From: Brevibacillus sp051967035
GTDB lineage: Bacteria; Bacillota; Bacilli; Brevibacillales; Brevibacillaceae
DNA length: 64,000 nucleotides
Assembly: GCF_051967035.1 (NCBI RefSeq)
Contig: NZ_JBQCKK010000001.1
Location: 558,001-622,000, forward strand
Direction of reading: 5' to 3'
Below the pieces are notes generated by a model. The model was not told the DNA's origin, made no database searches, and saw only the letters and a program-made list of their open reading frames with translations. Of the stretch, positions 25,425-32,816 are shown piece by piece (position 1 is the stretch's first letter; every line of letters starts with the position of its first letter). The position numbers and the translations under genes were made by a program.

Positions 25425-25529
25425 GAGAAATGGGCGATTATGCCCGTTACCTGCTGTCAAAACCATCATACAGTAAAACTAGGAACAATCATGGCTCTAC
25501 AGGGACATGGCTGACCTACAGATACCATG

Positions 25530-25561
25530 AAAAAAAGAGGGATGTCATCCCTCTTTTTTTC
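25530..25561. terminator. Bidirectional terminator shared by spoVIF and the convergent gene
   Basis: Nearly perfect inverted repeat: seven A, GAGGGATG (25537-25544), T, then CATCCCTC (25546-25553) and seven T. It serves both directions; the stop codon of the minus-strand gene (25545-25547) lies inside the hairpin. Confidence 0.88.
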
Positions 25562-26075
25562 GTTGCTTGCTCGTGCCGCTCACCGTTTGCGTCAGCAGGT
25601 TTTGCACCAATGGCGATTGCAAGAGGCCCAGGATTTGCCCGATATCGATATTGCCTAGCGGATTGCCTCCGCCGCTTCCTGCCGCTGCACTGGATTCCTG
25701 CGGCGCCTCTTCTGCGCGGGCCGATTCCCTGCCTTTTGCGCTCTCCTTCGCTGCGCCGGTATTGCCTTTTCGTCTGGTCGAGATGGGCTTTTCCACGGCG
25801 GCTTCCGGTTCCGTTGCACGTTTGCCCAGGTTTTCGATGATCTCCATGGCTCCGTACAGCGTATCCATCGTTTCCTCTACCTGGCGAATCGTGCTGCTGA
25901 TCCCTTTGATGTTGTTGCGCATCTTGGATACAGAGGATCGTAGGTCTACGGCTGGAATGATTTTTTTGGGGCTGATGGCCAATGATACGTCGGCCGCTTG
26001 ATCGCTCAGCTTTCTGCTCGGTATGGGAGCGTAGGGGTTCCGCCATTTTCGTCCGTTTACTTTGCTGCTCAACAT
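25545..26075 (-). CDS. Hypothetical protein with central coiled-coil-like helix and low-complexity tail
   Basis: A 176-residue protein I do not recognise. It has a basic N-terminus, a predicted long helix around SSVSKMRNNIKGISSTIRQV (from about residue 47), then a Lys/Glu/Ala/Ser-rich segment and a Gly-rich turn (GSGGGNPLG), ending with a hydrophobic patch (IGQILGLLQSPLVQNLL) and a basic tail. No membrane segment or catalytic motif. Start at 26075 after GGGAGGG. The composition resembles small spore-associated proteins of Bacillales, but that is an impression only. Confidence 0.65.
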   Translation of the reverse strand: MLSSKVNGRKWRNPYAPIPSRKLSDQAADVSLAISPKKIIPAVDLRSSVSKMRNNIKGISSTIRQVEETMDTLYGAMEIIENLGKRATEPEAAVEKPISTRRKGNTGAAKESAKGRESARAEEAPQESSAAAGSGGGNPLGNIDIGQILGLLQSPLVQNLLTQTVSGTSKQRKKEG

Positions 26076-26204
26076 GCATCCCTCCCATGGGCGAATTCAT
26101 CAGAATAGTCTATGCGAACGTCCAGATGGAGGTTCACAACGTCAGACGAGAGCTGGGAAGTATGGTATAATGAAGCAAAACATGCAAAGGATGCTGCAAG
26201 AAAT

Positions 26205-26393
26205 ATGTATATTGATCCTATGACCAAGATGAACATTTCCCTGCTGGCGATCGGCCTGATGTTCGTCTGCAATCTACTGATGATTTTTGCCAGAAAAATA
26301 ACAAATGCGCTGGTCCGGTTTCTCGTGAAGACTTGCGCTTTCTTGTTGCTGATCGCAGTGTTTGTCATGATTTTGATCGTGATTTTCGTCTAG
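26205..26393 (+). CDS. Small membrane protein, DUF2768/YphE-like
   Basis: A 62-residue protein (57 if the ATG at 26220 is used) with two transmembrane segments (about residues 14-30 and 43-62) and a short positively charged connector. No ideal ribosome binding site precedes any of the candidate starts; AAAGG at 26186 favours 26205. A perfect TATAAT (26166-26171) lies upstream. Its place between gpsA/spoVIF and yphF matches yphE of B. subtilis, a small membrane protein. The name is inferred from size, topology and position. Confidence 0.65.
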   Translation: MYIDPMTKMNISLLAIGLMFVCNLLMIFARKITNALVRFLVKTCAFLLLIAVFVMILIVIFV

Positions 26394-26404
26394 GAGGGGA
26401 AACG

Positions 26405-26701
26405 ATGTCGCAGTTGACGCTGATTACGCGTGCAGGAACCTTCGAACTGCCGGTGGAGCTGAACGAAACGGTGGTCGCGATGGCCAAAAAGCACAAGGTG
26501 ACGTGGGGGCATGCCTGCCAGAGAGGCGTATGCGCCCAATGCCGCACGCTTGTTCTCGAGGGGGCTTCGTTCCTCAACGAGATGACCAGCGAAGAAAAGC
26601 TGCGCCTGCGCAAGGCTGAGCGGGCGGAAGGATTCAGGCTCGGCTGCCAAATCAGGCTCGTCGGGCAAGGAGATGTGAAGCTTGCCCATCGGCCGTATTA
26701 A
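26405..26701 (+). CDS. 2Fe-2S ferredoxin, first of a tandem pair
   Basis: A 98-residue plant-type 2Fe-2S protein. Ligand cysteines are in HACQRGVCAQC (residues 37-47) with the fourth Cys in RLGCQIR (about residue 81). A beta-grasp fold is expected. ATG at 26405, directly after AGGAGGGG and 12 bp after the small membrane protein gene. The next gene encodes a second, diverged ferredoxin. No reductase or oxygenase gene is near, so the electron donor and acceptor are unknown. Confidence 0.85.
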   Translation: MSQLTLITRAGTFELPVELNETVVAMAKKHKVTWGHACQRGVCAQCRTLVLEGASFLNEMTSEEKLRLRKAERAEGFRLGCQIRLVGQGDVKLAHRPY

Positions 26702-26716
26702 AAAAGGAGGGACGAC

Positions 26717-27058
26717 ATGGGGAAGGTAACCTTTCTTCCCGGCGGGAAAAGCGTGAAGGCAAGGGCTGGCCAAACGATCGTCAGCGTGGCTGGCAATGCC
26801 CGAGTCGTCATCCCGCAAAGGTGCGGAGGCCATGCATCCTGTCTGATGTGCCGCGTCGTCCTGGAGAGCGGCGAACTGGCGGCTCCAACCGCGCTGGAGC
26901 TGCGAAAAATGCCGGAGCAGGACTTGCGGCAGGGGATACGCCTGGCTTGTCAGGCGAAGACGACGCACAGCGACTGTACGGTCCGCATACCGGAGAGTCG
27001 CTTGAAATCGGTGGTAGCGGCCGCGCTGGAGCGACAACGCATGGAAAATGAAGAATGA
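26717..27058 (+). CDS. 2Fe-2S ferredoxin-like protein, second of a tandem pair
   Basis: A 113-residue protein of the same fold as its neighbour. Ligands are in RCGGHASCLMC (about residues 35-45) and LACQAK (about 78). It differs in the loop and has a longer basic C-terminal helix. ATG at 26717 with AAAGGAGG upstream, 15 bp after the first ferredoxin. The two are co-transcribed and probably arose by duplication with divergence, so they may serve different partners. The lipoprotein gene yphF follows after 20 bp. Confidence 0.82.
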   Translation: MGKVTFLPGGKSVKARAGQTIVSVAGNARVVIPQRCGGHASCLMCRVVLESGELAAPTALELRKMPEQDLRQGIRLACQAKTTHSDCTVRIPESRLKSVVAAALERQRMENEE

Positions 27059-27078
27059 GGGTTTGAGGTGTACATAAG

Positions 27079-27807
27079 ATGTGGCAATCATGGCGGAAAA
27101 CCTTCAAGCTGATGATGAGCTTGAGCATCCTTTCTGTGCTTTTGTCCGGATGTCTGTATCCGGAAGAGCGAAAGGCGGAAAATCAGGTACCCAGCTCCTT
27201 TTTTCTCGAAGCGGCGCAAAAAGGAGTCGAGCAATTTCAAAAAGACACAGGCGTGCTGCCTATTGTGACGAAGCCGCTGGATACTCCCATTTTTGAGAAA
27301 TACGAGATCGATTTTCGCAAAATGATTCCCAAGTACCTCCCGGATGTTCCGGGAAACGCTTTTGAAAAGGGCGGGATCTACCAATACGTCCTGATTGACG
27401 TGGAGACGAAGCCGACTGTCAAGCTGATCCATCTGGGGGCCGTCAGCACGGTCGCAGACGTACAATCGGCTGTAGACCGTTATCGCGGCTATTTCAACAA
27501 GCTGCCCGTGAAGGCTGATCTGGGCAACGGCTACTACTCGATCGACCATGCCGAAATCGGCGTGAAAACCTGGCAGGTGCCCTCTACCATGGGCAATTAT
27601 TTGCTGCCGCTGGTCATGAACGCAGACGGGCAGGTCGGGATCGACTACGCGGCGGATATCGCGACGATGCTGCGGGAGAGCAAGGTAACCGTCACACCGA
27701 ATACGGATCCGAGATACGTACTGGCGCGGTCGTCGATGTTCGTGCCGGCCAAATCGTTCCCGTACGAGCTGGTAGACGGCGAGCCGAGACTGCTCAAAAT
27801 CAAATAG
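27079..27807 (+). CDS. yphF: Lipoprotein YphF
   Basis: A 242-residue lipoprotein: signal peptide with hydrophobic core and lipobox LLSGC (Cys at about residue 25), then a soluble domain rich in beta structure. ATG at 27079 with GAGGTG upstream. Position immediately before spoIVA and length agree with YphF of B. subtilis. No enzymatic motif is visible. It would be anchored on the outer face of the cytoplasmic membrane, possibly in the forespore or mother cell given its neighbours. Confidence 0.83.
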   Translation: MWQSWRKTFKLMMSLSILSVLLSGCLYPEERKAENQVPSSFFLEAAQKGVEQFQKDTGVLPIVTKPLDTPIFEKYEIDFRKMIPKYLPDVPGNAFEKGGIYQYVLIDVETKPTVKLIHLGAVSTVADVQSAVDRYRGYFNKLPVKADLGNGYYSIDHAEIGVKTWQVPSTMGNYLLPLVMNADGQVGIDYAADIATMLRESKVTVTPNTDPRYVLARSSMFVPAKSFPYELVDGEPRLLKIK

Positions 27808-27814
27808 CGGACAC

Positions 27815-27846
27815 AAAAAACAACTCTGGCCGGAGTTGTTTTTTTG
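27815..27846 (+). terminator. yphF terminator
   Basis: 12-bp stem AAAAAACAACTC (27815-27826) and GAGTTGTTTTTT (27833-27844) with a 6-nt loop. Confidence 0.9.
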
Positions 27847-27927
27847 TTCTAGTTGGCCCAGCCGCACATATACTTGTACTGTCCACAAAACTAGTACGAG
27901 ATTCCCTACGAAAAGACTGACGGGCAG

Positions 27928-27955
27928 GGATAATTCGGAAAATCGGTCATAGTGT
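27928..27955 (+). promoter_or_regulatory. Candidate sigma-E promoter of spoIVA
   Basis: GGATAAT (27928-27934), 13 bp, CATAGTGT (27948-27955), resembling the sigma-E consensus (kmATATT, about 14 bp, CATAnnnT). It lies 29 bp before the spoIVA start. spoIVA belongs to the mother-cell sigma-E regulon in B. subtilis. Confidence 0.6.
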
Positions 27956-27984
27956 AAAAATAGACAAATAGAAGGAGGTCATCG

Positions 27985-29466
27985 ATGGTGGAACGAGTCG
28001 ACATCTTTAAAGACATTGCCGAACGGACGGGCGGAGACATCTACCTCGGAGTAGTAGGCCCGGTTCGTACGGGAAAGTCGACCTTTATCAAACGGTTTAT
28101 GGAGCAGGTCGTCATCCCGAATATCCAGTCAGAAGCAGAGCGGATCAGAGCGACCGATGAACTGCCGCAGAGTGCTTCCGGCCGAACGATCATGACGACA
28201 GAGCCGAAATTTGTTCCGAATCAGGCCGTAAACGTACATGTAACAGAAGGACTCAGCATTAACGTCCGCCTCGTTGACTGCGTGGGCTACACGGTTCAAG
28301 GAGCAAAAGGCTTCGAGGATGACAACGGCCCCCGAATGGTGAATACGCCGTGGTATGAGGAGCCGGTTCCCTTCGAGGAGGCAGCCGAAGTCGGAACGCG
28401 CAAAGTCATCCAGGAGCATTCGACCATCGGGATCGTCGTGACGACAGACGGCAGCATCGCGGAAATCCCGCGTGTAGGATACATCGACGCGGAGGAACGG
28501 GTCGTCAATGAGCTGAAGGAAGTGGGCAAACCGTTTGTCATTGTGGTCAACTCGACGCGCCCGCGCTCGGACGAAGCGCAAAACCTGCGCGTGCAGCTTC
28601 AGGAAAAATACGACGTGCCCGTGGTGGCCTTGTCCGTCGACCACATGACAGAGCAGGAAATTCTCCTCCTGATGCGAGAAGTGCTGTTCGAGTTTCCGGT
28701 GCATGAAGTAAATGTGAACCTGCCCAGCTGGGTCATGGTGCTGGAAAATGGTCACTGGCTCCGTCAGAACTATGAAGAAGCCGTACGTGAAACCGTGCAG
28801 GATATTCGCCGGTTGCGCGACGTGGACCGCGTTGTCGGGTTCTTCAATGACTATGACTTCGTGGAGCGAGCGTCTCTGGCAGGCATGCACATGGGCCAGG
28901 GGATCGCTGAAATCGACCTGTTCGCACCGGATGAACTGTACGATCGCATCCTGATGGAGATCGTCGGTGTCGAGATCAACGGCAAGGATCATTTGCTGAA
29001 AATCATGCAGGAGTTCGCCCACGCCAAGCGCGAGTACGACCAGGTAGCGGAAGCCTTGCATATGGTGCGCAGTACGGGCTACGGAATCGCTGCTCCGTCG
29101 CTGCATGAGATGACCTTGGACGAACCTGAGCTGATTCGCCAGGGACCGCGCTTTGGGGTCAGGTTGAAAGCGACCGCGCCGTCGATCCACATGATCCGCG
29201 TGGACGTCGAATCCGAATTTGCGCCGATCATCGGAACCGAGAAGCAAAGCGAAGAGCTCGTGCGCTACTTGATGCAGGACTTCGACAACGACCCGCTGTC
29301 GATCTGGAATTCGGATATTTTCGGTCGCTCACTGCATTCCATCGTGAGAGAGGGCATCCAGGCGAAGATTACCATGATGCCGGACAATGCCCGGTATAAA
29401 CTTCAGGAAACACTGGGCCGAATCATCAACGAAGGCTCGGGCGGTCTGATTGCGATCATACTCTAA
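27985..29466 (+). CDS. spoIVA: Stage IV sporulation protein A, spore coat basement ATPase
   Basis: A 493-residue morphogenetic ATPase that polymerises on the forespore surface and anchors the coat through SpoVM. The TRAFAC-type P-loop GPVRTGKST is at residues 25-33, followed by DCVGYTVQG (Walker B/switch) and VVNSTRPRSDEAQNL. The C-terminus ends GGLIAIIL, as in the family, where it mediates membrane docking. ATG at 27985 with AAGGAGG upstream. Length equals the family norm. Mother-cell expression is supported by the sigma-E-like promoter. Confidence 0.97.
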   Translation: MVERVDIFKDIAERTGGDIYLGVVGPVRTGKSTFIKRFMEQVVIPNIQSEAERIRATDELPQSASGRTIMTTEPKFVPNQAVNVHVTEGLSINVRLVDCVGYTVQGAKGFEDDNGPRMVNTPWYEEPVPFEEAAEVGTRKVIQEHSTIGIVVTTDGSIAEIPRVGYIDAEERVVNELKEVGKPFVIVVNSTRPRSDEAQNLRVQLQEKYDVPVVALSVDHMTEQEILLLMREVLFEFPVHEVNVNLPSWVMVLENGHWLRQNYEEAVRETVQDIRRLRDVDRVVGFFNDYDFVERASLAGMHMGQGIAEIDLFAPDELYDRILMEIVGVEINGKDHLLKIMQEFAHAKREYDQVAEALHMVRSTGYGIAAPSLHEMTLDEPELIRQGPRFGVRLKATAPSIHMIRVDVESEFAPIIGTEKQSEELVRYLMQDFDNDPLSIWNSDIFGRSLHSIVREGIQAKITMMPDNARYKLQETLGRIINEGSGGLIAIIL

Positions 29467-29505
29467 GGACTAGGCAGATAGACCTATTGTCGTGAATTTC
29501 AAACG

Positions 29506-29536
29506 AGGCACCCGATGTGACGGGATGCCTTTTTTC
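29506..29536 (+). terminator. spoIVA terminator
   Basis: AGGCA(C)CCG from 29506 pairs with CGGGATGCCT ending 29530, then six T. Confidence 0.8.
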
Positions 29537-29567
29537 TTGTATTTCGTTCAATTTCGACAGGAGGGGC

Positions 29568-29596
29568 TTGAATTTAGGAAATCGGTGTATTACTAT
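29568..29596 (+). promoter_or_regulatory. Candidate sigma-A promoter of hbs
   Basis: TTGAAT (29568-29573) and TACTAT (29591-29596) with a 17-bp spacer, giving a leader of about 100 nt. Known hbs genes have more than one promoter; only this one is clear here. Confidence 0.55.
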
Positions 29597-29701
29597 AAGC
29601 TTGTCAGATCGGTAAAAACCACCAATCGTGTATAAAACGCTTCGTTTCGGTGAAGAAAAATAATAGCTAGCACTGGTGTTCTTTGAGGGGAGGTGAAGAA
29701 A

Positions 29702-29974
29702 ATGAACAAAACAGAATTGATTGCAAAAGTGGCGGAAACCACTGAACTCACCAAGAAAGATGCAACGAAAGCAGTTGATGCCGTTCTCGATGCCATTGCT
29801 GACGCATTGAAAACAGGTGATAAAGTCCAACTGATCGGCTTTGGTAACTTCGAAGTTCGTGAGCGCGCGGCTCGTAAAGGTCGTAACCCACAAACAGGTG
29901 AAGAGATCGAAATCGCTTCCAGCAAAGTACCTGCGTTTAAGCCAGGTAAACAACTCAAAGACTCCATCAAGTAG
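29702..29974 (+). CDS. hbs: DNA-binding protein HU
   Basis: A 90-residue histone-like nucleoid protein that binds and bends DNA non-specifically as a dimer. The sequence shows the helical dimerisation part, the GFGNFEVRERAARKGRNPQT beta arm including the conserved Arg-Asn-Pro tip, and the C-terminal helix. ATG at 29702, 6 nt after GGGGAGGTG, an extremely strong site suited to a highly expressed gene. Monocistronic with its own terminator. Codon usage also looks like a highly expressed gene (AAA, GAA, GGT rich). Confidence 0.97.
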   Translation: MNKTELIAKVAETTELTKKDATKAVDAVLDAIADALKTGDKVQLIGFGNFEVRERAARKGRNPQTGEEIEIASSKVPAFKPGKQLKDSIK

Positions 29975-30286
29975 TCGTTTCTTTGGAGAACGAAGCACTT
30001 ACATAAAAAATCCACATTGCCGCAATGTGGATTTTTTTAACGTCTAGCAATGACAAGCGCGATCGCCTCCTAGAGCAGGTCTCGATCACTTTTTTTCAAG
30101 CTTTTGCTTTTGTACCTGATACATACAGTTGTCTTGTCAGATGTTTTTGTTTTTTGAACAGGAGTATGGTAAGATTGGCTTGGCTTGTCTGTGCGTACGG
30201 AAGCATGACAAACGGATCAGGATTTGGCCAGCCAAAGAAGCTGTCGCTTCTTGGAAAGGGGCCGCTATGCAGGAGGTACAAATGGT
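29975..30286 (+). other. Intergenic region between hbs and folE
   Basis: 312 bp. It holds the hbs terminator (30005-30038) and a TAAGAT element near 30168-30173 that may be the folE -10, without a good -35. I see no small gene, and no run of NAG triplets that would suggest TRAP control of folE. Confidence 0.45.
30005..30038 (+). terminator. hbs terminator
   Basis: AAAAAATCCACATTG (30005-30019) and CAATGTGGATTTTTT (from 30023), a 15-bp stem with a 3-nt loop and a T run. Confidence 0.92.
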
Positions 30287-30850
30287 ATGAACGTTGATTT
30301 GGATAAAATTCAACAGGCTGTCCGCATGATTTTGGAGGCGGTAGGCGACAATCCCGATCGGGAAGGATTGCTGGATACTCCGAAGCGCGTCGCGAAAATG
30401 TATGCCGAGGTATTCGAGGGCATGCATATAAACGAAGAACAGTACTTCGAGACGGTGTTCAAGGAAGACCATGAAGAAATGGTTTTGGTCAAGGACATTC
30501 CGTTCTATTCCATGTGCGAACACCATCTGGTTCCGTTTTTCGGCAAGGCGCATGTCGCCTACATTCCGCGCGGAGGTCGTGTCGTAGGCTTGAGCAAGCT
30601 GGCGCGCGCGGTGGACACCGTGGCCAAGCGTCCGCAGCTTCAGGAGAGAATTACGACCACGATTGCCGATTCCATCGTTCGCAAGCTCGATCCGCACGGC
30701 GTCATCGTCGTCGTGGAGGCAGAGCACATGTGCATGACGATGCGCGGCGTGAAGAAGCCTGGCTCGAAGACCGTCACCTCTGCGGTGCGGGGCATCTTTG
30801 AAAAAGACGCTGCCGCCCGTTCGGAAGTGCTCAGCCTCATCCGGTCCTAG
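30287..30850 (+). CDS. folE: GTP cyclohydrolase I
   Basis: A 187-residue zinc enzyme converting GTP to dihydroneopterin triphosphate, the first step of folate synthesis. Zinc and active-site residues appear in FYSMCEHHLVPFFGKAHVAYIP and in EAEHMCMTMRGV. The start at 30287 (MNVDLDKIQQAV) has AGGAGG 10 nt upstream; the frame is open further up but without a site. In B. subtilis (mtrA) it is directly followed by mtrB. Here a tRNA gene and a lytic transglycosylase gene lie between them. Confidence 0.95.
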   Translation: MNVDLDKIQQAVRMILEAVGDNPDREGLLDTPKRVAKMYAEVFEGMHINEEQYFETVFKEDHEEMVLVKDIPFYSMCEHHLVPFFGKAHVAYIPRGGRVVGLSKLARAVDTVAKRPQLQERITTTIADSIVRKLDPHGVIVVVEAEHMCMTMRGVKKPGSKTVTSAVRGIFEKDAAARSEVLSLIRS

Positions 30851-30913
30851 GTTTTCAGCAGGCAGGCGCGCAGTCACATGTGCGCGGATATGAAAAAAAC
30901 AGCATTTTTTCTA

Positions 30914-30942
30914 TTGACACTGTAGGTAAAATATTGTAAAGT
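30914..30942 (+). promoter_or_regulatory. Sigma-A promoter of tRNA-Pro
   Basis: Perfect TTGACA (30914-30919), 17 bp, TAAAGT (30937-30942); the tRNA starts 14 bp later. Confidence 0.75.
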
Positions 30943-30955
30943 ACAGATGTACAGT

Positions 30956-31032
30956 CGGGATGTGGCGCAGCCCGGTAGCGCGCACCCTTGGGGTGGGTGA
31001 GGTCCAGGGTTCGAATCCCTGCATTCCGACCA
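30956..31032 (+). tRNA. tRNA-Pro (anticodon TGG)
   Basis: A 77-nt tRNA with encoded CCA. The acceptor stem CGGGATG pairs with CATTCCG; the anticodon loop CTTGGGG gives TGG; the T-arm GTTCGAATC is canonical. It has its own promoter and terminator, and stands alone between folE and a lytic transglycosylase gene. Confidence 0.96.
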
Positions 31033-31049
31033 TCTGAATAGACAGCCAG

Positions 31050-31077
31050 GAAGCCTGTTGAACAGGCTTCTTTTTTT
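31050..31077 (+). terminator. tRNA-Pro terminator
   Basis: GAAGCCTG (31050-31057) and CAGGCTTC (31063-31070) followed by seven T. Confidence 0.9.
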
Positions 31078-31157
31078 GCTCTTGACGGTTTCCACTTTTG
31101 CTATTGGCTTCCTGATCTTTCTTTTTTATAATAGAAGGGAGACAAGCAAGGGAAGGG

Positions 31158-31847
31158 TTGTTCCGTACCATGAAGGTGCCTGTAACGCTTCAGCCATATG
31201 TACAAGCAATGCCGCAATCGTATCCGACCAATCAAGCAGCTTCATCCCTCGTGGGGGAGCAGGACCTCTTTTCAGATATCTTGCAGACACAGCTGGCGTC
31301 CGGTCAGCGCGTCATCTCCTCGCAAGAGATTTTGGCCAAGCTCGACGGCAGCAGAGCGTGGAAGCTGGCCACAAGCGATGAGGCAGAGCTGGATGCTTCT
31401 GCGTCAAAAGGAGCGACCGCTGCTCCGGGAGCTATTTTGGAGAAAATCGAACGGACCGCCAAAGCGCTCGGTGTCGACCCTGATCTCGTCAGGGAAGTCG
31501 TGCGGGCAGAATCCAACTTCAATCCCCATGTCGTTTCCAGAGCAGGGGCAAAAGGCTTGATGCAGCTCATGGACAAAACGGCGCAGGCGATGAGCGTCCG
31601 CAATGCCTACGACCCGGACGAAAATCTGGCGGGGGGAACCAAATATTTGAAATCGCTTCTCGACCGCTACGATGGAAATGTCAAAGTGGCGCTGGCCGCG
31701 TACAATGCAGGTCCGGGCCGGGTAAGCCGCCTTGGCATCGACAGCGACGAGGAGCTGGAAGCGAAGTACAATCTGCTGCCTGCGGAAACGCAGCGCTACG
31801 TAGCAAAAATCATGAGCCGTTTGGAGTCCGACGGGACATCATACTAG
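31158..31847 (+). CDS. Lytic transglycosylase, SLT (goose-lysozyme-like) family
   Basis: A 229-residue protein whose C-terminal half (about residues 93-220) is an SLT catalytic domain: catalytic Glu in VVRAESNFNP (E118), GAKGLMQLM, and AYNAGPGRV. Such enzymes cleave peptidoglycan strands to 1,6-anhydro-muropeptides. The N-terminal 90 residues are Gln/Ser/Ala-rich with no signal peptide or membrane segment, as in YjbJ-type proteins, so export is unexplained. TTG at 31158 is one start; ATG at 31170 (225 residues) is the alternative. It separates folE from mtrB. Confidence 0.85.
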   Translation: MFRTMKVPVTLQPYVQAMPQSYPTNQAASSLVGEQDLFSDILQTQLASGQRVISSQEILAKLDGSRAWKLATSDEAELDASASKGATAAPGAILEKIERTAKALGVDPDLVREVVRAESNFNPHVVSRAGAKGLMQLMDKTAQAMSVRNAYDPDENLAGGTKYLKSLLDRYDGNVKVALAAYNAGPGRVSRLGIDSDEELEAKYNLLPAETQRYVAKIMSRLESDGTSY

Positions 31848-31883
31848 ACAAGGCGGATCACGCACTGGTCAGGAGGAAACAAC

Positions 31884-32114
31884 TTGTCACAGCCATCAGC
31901 TTTTAACCAGGACTATTTTGTCGTCAAAGCAAAGGAAAACGGGGTGCATGTCATCGGCCTTACGCGAGGCTCCGACACCCGCTTTCACCATACGGAAAAG
32001 CTCGATAAGGGCGAAGTGATGATTTTCCAGTTCACGGAGCATACTTCTGCCATCAAGGTTCGCGGAAAAGCAGTGATTTACTCGCAGCACGGCGTGATCG
32101 ATACGACAGAGTAG
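31884..32114 (+). CDS. mtrB: Tryptophan RNA-binding attenuation protein TRAP
   Basis: A 76-residue subunit of the 11-mer ring that, with bound tryptophan, wraps the trp leader RNA around itself. The RNA-contacting KVRG motif (K58, R60) and the lysine in EKLDKGE (K39) match Lys56, Arg58 and Lys37 of B. subtilis TRAP; the Trp-pocket segments IGLTRGSDT and FTEHTSAI are intact. TTG start at 31884, 6 nt after AGGAGGA. The expected target, a leader with eleven NAG triplets before trpE, is at 42388-42441 in the same window. Confidence 0.96.
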   Translation: MSQPSAFNQDYFVVKAKENGVHVIGLTRGSDTRFHHTEKLDKGEVMIFQFTEHTSAIKVRGKAVIYSQHGVIDTTE

Positions 32115-32129
32115 CGAGCTCCCTTTGCA

Positions 32130-32154
32130 AAAGCAGGCATAGCCTGCTTTTTTT
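32130..32154 (+). terminator. mtrB terminator
   Basis: AAAGCAGGC (32130-32138) and GCCTGCTTT (32142-32150) with a 3-nt loop and T tail. Confidence 0.88.
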
Positions 32155-32185
32155 AGTTGTACAATGGTGGAGAGGAGGGATGTCT

Positions 32186-32701
32186 ATGCCGCGCCAACTG
32201 CTCGTGGCGATTGTCGTTTCCACTTTTTTGGCCCTGATGCTGTCGCTTGTTCCGAGCGCCGGGTGGGTGCGGACGGATGTTCCAACCTTCCAGCCGGCAC
32301 GCCCGATTCAGTTGAGCGAGCGAAATGTCCTGGATTTGTTTACATTGGCGACTCCACACTATAAAATGAAGCGTATAAAATGGGAAAACCCGTCCATCTA
32401 TGTCGATTTTGTGGTGAAACCGGGTGAAAAAGTGAACGTCCGTCATGTTTATCAAGATTTTTACAGCTTGACATACGAGCTGTTTACGCTCACGGACAAT
32501 GTCGGGCACGTCTATTTCCGCTTGCTGGAAGAAAGCGATCAGCCGCAACAGTCGAAACTGCTGCTGGCCATCCAGACGACGGAGCCCCGGCCGCTTTCGC
32601 ATCTCCAACCGATTGCGGAGCTCGGGGACGTCGAGTCCTTTGTGAAAAACACATTCGCTGTCCGAATCGACCCGTATTTTTATGAGAGAATTAGTCCCTG
32701 A
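32186..32701 (+). CDS. Hypothetical exported or membrane-anchored protein
   Basis: A 171-residue protein of no recognised family. The N-terminus (MPRQLLVAIVVSTFLALMLSLVPSAGW) is a signal peptide or signal anchor; the rest is a mixed alpha/beta soluble domain, with a repeated theme of aromatic residues (VYQDFYSLTYELF). ATG at 32186 is 6 nt after GAGGAGGG; an ATG two codons earlier overlaps the site. It sits between mtrB and hepS, separated from mtrB by a terminator, and is not part of the B. subtilis layout. Confidence 0.7.
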   Translation: MPRQLLVAIVVSTFLALMLSLVPSAGWVRTDVPTFQPARPIQLSERNVLDLFTLATPHYKMKRIKWENPSIYVDFVVKPGEKVNVRHVYQDFYSLTYELFTLTDNVGHVYFRLLEESDQPQQSKLLLAIQTTEPRPLSHLQPIAELGDVESFVKNTFAVRIDPYFYERISP

Positions 32702-32816
32702 TGGTAGAAGTATGGTATGATAGTAAGGACGGCCTTTTGACCGGATGGTAAAGGGAAACGGAAGTGTACGGAACAGGCAGACATCTTTAGGTTGCGCAGC
32801 TTGTGGAGGAGGACGC

